NCBI RefSeq assembly: GCF_004027225.2
Contig: NC_044298.2
Span: 496,001-560,000, forward strand
Source: Strigops habroptila
Taxonomy: Eukaryota > Chordata > Aves > Psittaciformes > Psittacidae
DNA: 64,000 nucleotides
Reading direction: 5' to 3'
Shown here one piece after another: positions 54,801 to 64,000 of this stretch; the stretch's first letter is position 1, and the number at the start of each line of letters is the position of its first letter. The translations under genes and the position numbers were made by a program. The notes below the pieces were generated by a model that was not told the origin of the DNA, did not search any database, and was given only the letters and a program-made list of their open reading frames with translations.

Positions 54801-57800
54801 CTTTTCAAGAGTGAATTTATTTGTACTTTGTGGAAGTCAGAGTGGGTGTAGGATGGAGAATCCCTTTTCTTCTGTGAAGCGTTTCTCTCATTTCTGTTGT
54901 GTTAGGCTCTGGTCAAGCAGGTAGAGACTTACTCTGTCCTGGTTTTATCTAGAACATACATTTCCCTTTTAACACAAAGGCCTTTTTAATTAGATGGAAA
55001 AGGTCACTACGCCTGTTGTTAGACATATTAGTGCTGAAGTAGTTCCCATGGGACCTCCACCACCTCCTAAACCAAAGCAAAACAAAGACAGCACGTTCAT
55101 GGAGAAGCTGCATGCAGTGGATGAAGAACTGGCTTCAAGCCCAGTATGCATGGATTCCTACCAGGTACTGGTTTGGGGATACTATAATAGTGTGGGTTTA
55201 GTTTGAGTTCTCTGCTGTTACTTTCACTGCATTCTGCTCTTGTTTTATAACTCTGAATAGTAAGTTGAATCTCCACAGTGTGTAGGACGCCAGCTCTGTG
55301 AGAGAATAAAGGCAGCTGTTAGTAAAATGGTGTTGGTGACGTATACTTCTAGTTTCTTGTGTTGTAACTACACTTTCTGTTTCTGCTTCTAACTCCCACT
55401 AGCATTGTTTTGGCTGTTAAGTGTAATGCTGTGACATTTACATGACTAATGAAGATAGTTTGCCTTTTGAAAGCTAACCTGGCAGCTTAGTTGTGCTTTG
55501 CAGGCAAGTCTGTAGTAACCCCTGAGGAAGCTGGTTGTAAAGAGAACATTGTTTCATCGTAATAGTGAGAAAAATAGTGCAAGTGGGGATTGCTGCTTTG
55601 GGAGCAGATAAGAATTTATCTGCTAAATGAACAAGAATATATTTACCACCAATAGCAGTTTAATAGCAATAGCAAAAGTTTGGCTTTCTCAGACTACCAA
55701 AGCAAAGGATTCTTTGTGTCAGGAATCCAATATTTTTGGTATTGGGATTTTTTGGCTGCCAGAGAAACTGGGAAAAGCAGAGACTTGTAATTCCATTGTG
55801 GTTTTCCTTCACCTTTCAGTCTCTGGACGACAGCCTCATTGCCTTCCGAACCCGATCCAAGAGACCACTGAAGGATGTTCCTCTTGGCCAGCTGGAGGCT
55901 GAGCTCCGAGCCCCAGATATCACACCTGATATGTATGATCCTAACACGGCAGATGATGAAGAATGGAAAAGGTGGCTTGGAGGACTCATGAACGATGACG
56001 TGGAGAATGAAGGTAACCATCAATAAATGTATGTGTTTCAGCCCTTAATCCATCCTGCTGCATCATGAAGCTGAGCACTGATACACCTGAATCTATTGTG
56101 TCATGCTTCTTGTTAGCACATGACTTGTTTTGGTAAAAACAACTGGTTTTGCTCTTTGAGAAGAACCAAGAACAAGCTTTGGGACTTGACTTCCTTTTGT
56201 CCTCAATTTACCAGTTGCTTACAGTTGTGCACGTTGAATGTATAAAGCACAAATGGAAATACTACTACTTCAGTCTTTCTAAATCGAGCTGAAACTCAGG
56301 CGACAGAGAATGAATTCACCTTTTCTAAGTGGAAATGGCCACAAATAAGGATGCTCTTTGTGTCGGGTCAGGCAGTAAACAAACTGCTTCTGCTCCTGGC
56401 AACTGGGCTTGGGGCAGGGTAATGATGTTTCAAAACATGCTTCTTATTAGATGAAGCAGATGATGATGATGACCCTGAGTACAATTTCCTGGAAGATCTG
56501 GATGAACCAGATACAGAAGACTTCAGAAATGATCGTGCTGTGAGAATTACAAGTAAGTCCTTTGGGAATCACACCTCCTTTCTTGTTAGGATTAGTAATT
56601 CACTGTGAGAAGTGTTTTGTTGCAAAGATTTTTGCTGTGTAGGCTGGCTAAAAAAAACCCTGCATGCTGACTGAAGAGCTTTCCTCTGCAAAGCTGCCTT
56701 TCTGTGCATCCATGGAAGGCTCTGGCCAGAGCTGCTGTGCTGTCAAATGCAACTTTACTCCATAGCAGAGGCTGAAGAATAATCCTTAGGTGCTAGTAGA
56801 GTCTTTCATAAAGCTTCAGCCAATGCAGAATTGAATGCTTGCCCTGTGACTTGAGTGTAGTTAAATGTTCTCCAAATCCTTTCAATCTTCAAGCTAGTTT
56901 TATAAACATACCACTTTCCATCTTCTCAACAAAGCACACTGGGTTTAGGACTTATCACAGGTTAACTTTTCACCTTAATTCTGGAAATGAGCTTTTATAT
57001 TCCATTTTTGATTCAGAACAGTCTCAGCTGAAGCTTTCTGGGGTCCAGCATTAAAAAGGAGTGTAATATCAGGGGGGTTTCCTTCTTGGTCCTTTCTTTG
57101 CAAGAGGAAGGTTTTGCTTTTCAAGAGAGATTCCTTAAATGACTTGATATTATGAGTGTTTTTTGGAAAAGAAATCTTCATGCTTTTTAATTTTACTTGC
57201 AGAAAAGGAAGTGAATGAACTGATGGAGGAGCTCTTTGAGACAGTAAGTGATAAATTGGGTATAGCACTGAAGAACAGATCTTTCTCAGCTCTTTAAAGC
57301 CATAAAGGGCTGGTCTCAGGAAGATGCTTAGTGCTGACTATGTGCAAAGGGGTCCTATTGTGCAAGTGTCATTTTTAGCCATGGGAAGGAACATGCATAG
57401 GAACTTCCTTAAATCCCTGCAGATGAATGTGTGTGCTAAGAGGATCATCATGAGCTGTATCAGCTAAAGGCAGTTGTTGGCAAATGTGCTACTTGAGCTT
57501 TCTGTTCCTGAGTGCTGCTACGTGTTTGCTCTCAGTTTCAGGATGAGATGGGCTTCTCCAACATGGAAGATGAAGGTCCAGAAGATGAAGATAATGTTAC
57601 AGAGTCGCGGCCAAACTTCAATACACCCCAGGCACTTCGGTAGGATCAATGGTTATGGTTGGAAAATTACACTGTTCTGCTAAAAAGCCTGTGGTTACCT
57701 GCAGCTTTCCTGTGCCATCCCCCAGTGAGGTAATGCCTGTTCAGCACGGGCCACTGCTTGATGACAAGAAACTTGAGGAGCTGGTTTGGCCAAGTGTCAC

Positions 57801-60800
57801 CTTGCCTTTTAAGTAAATAGCTTGGATGTAATGGTGGCCTTTTGTGAGGAAAGACTGCTTAATATAGCTGAGGCCTAGGGCTGAGATGCTGATAAAGTTT
57901 GGAAGTTGGCTTTTGAGGGTTTTTGGGATGGGTTATGCTTGAAACAGTGACTTGGAAGAGGAAGGGTCTAAAGCATTTCTTTCTAGGTCAATCTGTTTAA
58001 CCACTTACAGAAAGTGGCTGAGGGTGAACTGCAGCATGAATGGTGTCTCCTTGTTTATGGGGCAGATCAGCTCAAGATCAAGCTGCATCTGTTTGGGAAA
58101 GGAGCTAAAATGAAGGCTGGAGTTCCTTGATGCTCTCTCTGGGATGAGCAGTACCAGAGGGGAGTGCAGCAACTCTTAAACCAGCTACAGACTAAAAGCA
58201 GGGAAACTTGATGCTCTCTCTTACTATTTGTATGATTTGTCTTTTGACAATAGCTGCTTGTATGAATCTGTCTTTGGTGGGCAGGTCTCCCAGTTGCTTC
58301 TTCCCCAGTTTTATCTGTATACAAGATTCTTCAAGTTATTTCGTGGCAAAATCTGGATTTGCCAGGTTTATTGTTGCTTTTAGGATACCTTGCATTAGAA
58401 GCATCATTAAATAGGGTTGCTTCTAGTGTCTTGTAGATTATCTTAGATCCTGACTGGTGTTGAGGGTATCTGAGCACTTGAGTGGAACACAGGTTGGGAA
58501 TGGTGGACAAGACTGTTCTCTGGCCTTGAATTAAACAGTTGAAGAACTCCATGAGTGCTGTGGTAGATTAAAAGATCTCTGGGATAAACCAAGGGGTGAT
58601 AGTTCTTAAACTGTGCATCCCAGACACAGGGTAAAATACTCTAAATGTGACTGGTTATTCAATCATATACTTATTCTGGTTTGGTCTCAACCAGATTTGA
58701 AGAGCCTCTGGCCAATTTACTGAACGAACAACACCGGACGGTGAAGGAGCAACTTGAGCAGTTGAGAATGAAGAAGTCCTCCATTAAACCACCCCAGGAG
58801 ATGGAAAAATCAAAACCTCAGAATGAGAAGCCTCTCCAGAGCCTTGTTCTGGACAGTGGGCAAAGAAAGAGGCTCCAGCAGCAAATGCAGCAGGTAATGA
58901 AGTGTTACCTGGTCTGGCCTCAGGAGTATTTGCTGGATACTGTAGGGGCAGGGAAAGACAATGGTCCAGCAAGCATGTGGGTGTGCTTCCTTAGAGAAAT
59001 GAGTTGGAAAAGCTGCGTTTGGAGCTGGAGCTCTTCTAGGTGATGTTTGTATGCCCAAATCCACTGAAAGACAATTGGAATCGAATGTGCAAAGTAGACC
59101 TTATGTCTTGGCACCGTTCTGACGTGAGAGAGCTGCCTAGGCCATGTTTGAATTCTCACTGTAATCTGTCAAAATCCTCTGTTGTCACCAACTTCTCTGT
59201 TACTTTCTGAGAATATTACCCTGGATGTATTTTGGATTCTCCCACCACACAAAACTGTGTAGAAATGAAGTTTGAACACATCTTGGTCTGTGGCAGGAAG
59301 GAAGGGGGACAGGCCTCTCCAACACAAGCTAAAGAAATGGATCTTGCATTAGATGTGTAGGGTACATGTTTTGCTTCTTCAGCTGCAGAGCAAGATGTGT
59401 GGTGTCTGTGTGCACATGGGCAGTTCTGGTAGATGAAGTCATTGTTTCTGAAGACCTACTTAAGTGTTTAATTAGAAACAAATACTATTTCTGTATTGAT
59501 CATTTGACTTCAGTGCTGGGAAACTGCCCAAAGACTTGAACAGATGATGTGTTCAGAATCTGTGTAAGAACGGATATTCAAGTTTCCCCTCAGCTTTCTA
59601 TTGCTTAAAAAATTATGTGAAGTCCGAATGTGATTTTTGGGGTGCTCAGGAGATATTTCTTGTGCCTCTATACTTGTGCTTTCCAGTTTCTTGGATTTCT
59701 GATCCACTGAAAACAAACCCCCATTTGTCTGATTTTATTCTTCAAGCATGTTCAGCTTCTGACTCAAATCCATCTCCTCGCAAGTTCCAACCCTGCTTTA
59801 AGTTCAGAGGCCAGTACCACCAGGATGTTTTTGGTAAGGATATGTCTCAAATCAGAGCTAAAATGAATGTTAATGACTGCTGCTTACTGGAGATATTTAG
59901 AGAGATTAATTTATTGATGCCCTTAAATGAAACTACCACTCACTAAGGGGATGATGTTGTAAGCCTACTACGAACATTCTCAGTACTTAGAGAAATCGTT
60001 CACATTGTGCTCTCTAATAACAGTGCTTTGAATTGGTATCTTTGTCATTTTTCTAAGTGTTTCCTGGGAATTACTGAAAAGAAAGCTCAAAAAATAGAGT
60101 TTCTGTAATTAGTGACATTCTGTGACCTTGAAAGGTTCTGGCAAGTGGAGGAATAAAAAAACCTGTTAAACTATTCCTCTGTTCCTACATTGGTAAGGCT
60201 CAAAAAGAAGACCTGTAACACTCTCCTTTTTTATGCCTGTCACTTTGCCAGCTTGTATTTAGAATCACAGGATGGTTTGGGTTGAAGGGACCTTAAAGCT
60301 CATCCACTCCAGTCCCTGATGAAGGCCCCTCTCCAGCATCCCTGTAGCCCCCTTCAGACACTGGAAGCTGCTCTGAGCTCTCCACGCATCTTCTCTTCTC
60401 CAGGCTGAGCATCCTCAATGTTCTCAGCCTGTCTTCATCCGAGAGGAACTTTCTTGCACTATTGCATGACACGTATTTTTCTTCACCTTCCATTTGAAGG
60501 CCCCTTGGTTTATGTTTCTCTGTGTTTCACTTGGCAGAGTGAGCTCGGGAACTTCGCTCGTAGCTCCACGCTCCTTCGCCTGTCCTTCAACCCGAAGTTT
60601 CAGACCATGTTCCAACCCTGCAACTTGAAGGGAGCACTGCAGCTCATTGAAGATTTTCATGCCCAAGTCCAAGTTGACTGGAGCCCTCGCAAAGCTGTGA
60701 AGAAGAGCGGTGAGTATCTGAAGGGAGAAGACATGGGAAGGTGTTTACAGCGAGAGTTATTTCATGCTGTGCACCCTCCAGATGAGAGATGGTTCAGGCT

Positions 60801-63800
60801 GCTCTTTGGAATGAATTTACTTGGATTTTGTGAGGTATTTTTCCATAAATCCCCCCTCTTCATTGACTGCCTTTTTGCTGCTTCAACTTGCACCACAGTA
60901 AGTTAATTCTTTTCACAGCCAACGAATTCCCATGTTTACCAAAGCAAGTGGCATGGATTTTGGCAACAAGGAGAGTCTTTATGTACCCTGAGTTACTGCC
61001 AGTATGTTCCTTGAAAGCAAACCCTCCACGGGACAAGATTATCTTCACCAAGGCAGAGGACAAGTAAGTGCTTAGAATTGTTGAAGGAAATGCACACTAA
61101 TGGGGTTGCTTTGCTAAGGAGAAGTTCTAGGATGCAAACTTTGGGGATAGCTGCGTACTGTGTAACAGCACATCCAAATAGCAATCTGCCATCCTGTCTA
61201 AAAAGCTTTTTCTCTTCCCTCTCCCCTTTTTTCCTCCTTCAGTTTATTAGCTTTAGGTTTGAAACACTTTGAAGGGACAGAGTTCCCAAAGCCTTTGATC
61301 AGCAAATATCTCTTGCCAACAAAAACTGCCCACCAGCTCACAGTGAGGATCAAGAACCTCAACATGAACCGAGCCCCCGATAACATCATCAGAGTAAGTG
61401 TTGCCTTCAGCTTACGGGTTGGTATCTCTCAGCTCTGTATGTCTGCTGATTTGTTGTACAGGAGGAGATGTGCTGTTTGTTCCAAGGATCATTTTGTGTC
61501 TGCACTCTATTTTCTTTGAAGAAAATGTCATCTTTTTATTAGCAATGAGGATTTCTTCAAAAAGACCTCATCCTCTGGGCTGTGCAAGTACTGCTCTTAC
61601 TGTTTGGACTCTAAAGAGACCAGTTCTTGCAGACAGTCCAACTGTGGCTTCAGTAATCCTGACAAATTCATACAAATACACTTCGAGTGGTGCAGCTTAA
61701 ACAAAAGGGCTGTCTGCAGTCATGGGGAATGCCCAGCAGGCCAACTATCCTGTCCCATAAGCTACAGCCACTGCTGAAATAAGAACCAGAAGCACTTGAA
61801 GCAAATGCGCATCTGCCAGAACTTCATGCTTCCTTTTGAGAAGCCAAGGTGGCAGTGAGCTCTTGTCAGCCTTTATTACTCTTTAATGTTTCTTACCTTA
61901 CTAAAGCAGTAATGAGAATCACTTTATTCACATGAGCAGTCCTTATCCTGCACCGGACGGGTGATCTGACCACACTCCTCTTGTCTTGCTTTCTCTCCCG
62001 TTTCCATGTAGTACTACAAAAAAACAAAGCAGTTGCCTGTTCTGTTCAAGTGCTGTGAGGAAATCCAGCCTGATGAGTGGAAGCCTCCTGTGGAGAGAGA
62101 AGAGCATCGCCTCCCTTTTTGGCTAAAGGTAGTTCCTACTTTAAACATACGGGGGGTGGTTGGTTTTGGTTGATTGCTTTTCTTGGTGGTGGGTTTTTCT
62201 TTCTTCCTCTTCACAGCCTAGGGCCAGAGGGAGTTGTTGGGTAAGCTACAGCTCTGAAGTCAAAAGGGAGTCTGATTGTATTGCACAGGACCCTCTGTTA
62301 TCGTGCCTCTTGCTAGTAAATGTAGCAAACCCAGTAGTACTTAGCAACCTGTAAGTATTAGACACTACTCTTGGTGCTTGTCTGCCCAGCTGCCAAGCTG
62401 CTTGAAGTTATCATGGCCATACATGATATCCTTGGTTTGCTGCATGAATCTGGTTTGATATGTTGATGTTTGTTACTTGGCTTTGTGAAGTTGTTAATCA
62501 GCACAGACTGACCCTTATGGTCAGCAGTGCTGCCACCTTTCCCACTGTATTGCAGCCATGAGGGGGGATGTTCTTCCCCCTTAAAACCTCACCTTCTAAG
62601 GGGAAAGAATTAATCTGAGGGTTTGGGGTGGGGTTTGTTAACACCTGCAGTGTTAGTTGTGTTATACCCAAATGCCTCGTGCTCTGCAAGGATTCTTTCT
62701 CTGAGGTTCTTTGCACAAGGACGACTAAGTTGGAGGCGTAGTGACCATGTCTGTGGGTCAGAGGGCTGTGTCTGAGGGAAGAATTAGGCTCAGATGCCAT
62801 GAAATCCAGTTCTCTTAACCACCCATTGTATTTCATTGCTACCGTGCAGCTTCCTTCCCACCAAGTCTTGTATTTACTAAAGGAACCTTTATGAAGCAAT
62901 TCAGTTCTCTTGTTTCTCTCGGGCTCTTGGATTCTTTTGAAGGCTCTGAGTAAAACCCATGAATATAAAGTGATATACAGTAAATACCAAGTGATAGACA
63001 GTGATAAGCAGTAGTATAAAGTAAATTAAAAATGCTTTACTTTTAGAAGCAAGTTGCTCTCTGTTGCCTTCTGTGGTGCTGTGTGAAGGTGGTAACAGAG
63101 GAATAACCGAAGGACTGGCACAATAAACTCTTGTTCCCTTTAGGCAAGCTTGCCCTCCATTCAGGGGGAGCTGAAGCAATTGGCAGAAGATGCCAGGGAG
63201 GCACCAGGTTCACCTGATGCAGAAGCTGTCCTTCTGGGGACAGGAAAGGAAACTTCAGACACAGAATGTGATGAAAAATACCCTCTCCTCATGCCAAAGG
63301 GACTCGTACTGACCCTAAAGCCCCTTGCCAATCGATTCTCGAGGAGAGCGTGGAGGAGGCAGAGGTCTTCAGCTCTTAAGCCTGTCCTCATTCGACCGAG
63401 TCCTTGTCTGCAGCCCAGTACTAACACTATTAACATCCAGAGAACTGTGAAGCTCTCCCAGTCAGAAGCTCCTCCCAGCAAAGTGATGGTTCAGATTCCT
63501 CGGCTGATCCAGCCAGCTCCAGTCATGCAGCCGGTGCCGGGAGTGCAGCCCTTGAACGTTCCAGCAGTGGTAGGAAGTGGGGATGGCTTGGAATTCCAGA
63601 ACGTGCTCTCCGCTTCCCACTCAGACTCCAGACAGGCTTTCTCAGCTGCTGTACCACCAGCTCTTGTGTCCTCAAATCCAGTAGCTATTCAGCCCAAACT
63701 GATGTTGCCAGCTTTGGCTGGAGCAAAAGTGCGCAAACCCTGTGTTCGTAAGGGGTACCAGAGGAAGAAAGGGGCAAAATCTGCCCCACTGATCAAGACT

Positions 63801-64000
63801 TCCCCTTTGATTCAGCCATCTCCTGTCATCCTTACTGTACCTGCTGCCACAGTGAAAGTGGTTAATATAGGCAATGGCTGCAATATGATTCAGCCCATAA
63901 ATACCACAGTTGGTAGAGGCACTCAGGCGATCCCAGTTACAACCTTACTGGTAAATCCATCCACTTTCCCCTGTCCATTAAATCAGCCTCTAGTGACTTC
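48797..64000 (+). CDS. GON4L: GON4L, Gon-4-like nuclear regulator (5' half; runs off the window)
   Basis: GON4L is a nuclear corepressor that works with YY1, SIN3A and HDAC1. Twenty coding exons join in phase: 48797-49127, 50638-50799, 51149-51345, 52201-52275, 52599-52649, 53023-53073, 53762-53857, 54072-54176, 54994-55164, 55820-56012, 56451-56552, 57203-57243, 57536-57639, 58695-58893, 59747-59833, 60538-60709, 60919-61063, 61243-61393, 62012-62128 and 63144 to the edge, about 1135 residues of some 2240 in mammals. Landmarks: MLPCKKRR, basic run [36 protein letters not shown], acidic [27 protein letters not shown] and [16 protein letters not shown]. The 87-nt exon at 59747 ([16 protein letters not shown]) is easily missed. 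The start at 48797 adds six residues before the conserved MLPCKK; exons 1-2 are poorly conserved with mammals. The C-terminal PAH and SANT/Myb regions lie beyond the window. Confidence 0.97.
50207..50236. other. Perfect 13-bp inverted repeat (hairpin)
   Basis: GTGTGTAACCTTA and TAAGGTTACACAC flank a four-base loop CAGT in GON4L intron 1. All 13 pairs match. A partial third copy (CTAAGGTTATGG) lies just upstream at about 50195-50205. It is not followed by a T-run. It may be a tip of a decayed inverted-repeat element; no function is known. Confidence 0.9.
60262..60432 (-). mobile_element. CR1 LINE 3' fragment, antisense, internally deleted
   Basis: Antisense CR1 in the GON4L intron upstream of the exon at 60538: ATGGTTTGGGTTGAAGGGAC joins directly to AGTCCCTGATGAAGGCCCCT, so about 250 bases of the usual 3' region are missing, then CTCTTCTCCAGGCTGAGCAT follows. 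Confidence 0.92.

Overview
This window is avian nuclear DNA. It has compact multi-exon genes with short introns, CpG-rich first exons and many 5'-truncated copies of the CR1 LINE, the dominant bird retrotransposon. Five vertebrate genes can be read with phase-consistent exon structures that I worked out by eye: HORMAD1 (minus, 3' end not seen), KHDC4 (plus, complete), RIT1 (plus, complete), SYT11 (minus, complete) and GON4L (plus, running off the right edge). KHDC4, RIT1, SYT11 and GON4L lie together at human 1q22, so this is the bird counterpart of that block (on a microchromosome in chicken). The species cannot be fixed from the sequence alone.

Layout: 1-6 kb holds HORMAD1, transcribed leftwards from a CpG-rich promoter with a TATA box near 5.93 kb. 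6-10.3 kb has no gene I can support, but it carries CR1 pieces and a segment that recurs beside the next gene. 10.3-17.1 kb holds an EF-hand-like gene resembling EFCAB12, with a well-supported 3' half and a tentative 5' half. 18.7-28.3 kb is KHDC4, 29.4-33.4 kb is RIT1, and 33.4-40.7 kb is convergent 3' territory with several CR1 copies, a 16-bp satellite and a possible unrecognised minus-strand terminal exon. 40.7-48.1 kb is SYT11. 48.8-64 kb is the 5' half of GON4L, which shares a divergent CpG promoter with SYT11.

The genes are not one pathway. HORMAD1 acts in meiotic chromosome synapsis, KHDC4 in splicing, RIT1 in Ras-type signalling, SYT11 in vesicle traffic, and GON4L in nuclear transcriptional regulation. 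The most noteworthy non-genic structures are a 17-copy 33-bp minisatellite in a HORMAD1 intron whose every unit carries a splice-donor-like sequence, a 9-copy 15-bp repeat inside RIT1, and a low-complexity C-terminal exon of the EFCAB12-like gene that stays open in two frames. I found no convincing evidence of a wholly new biological system.
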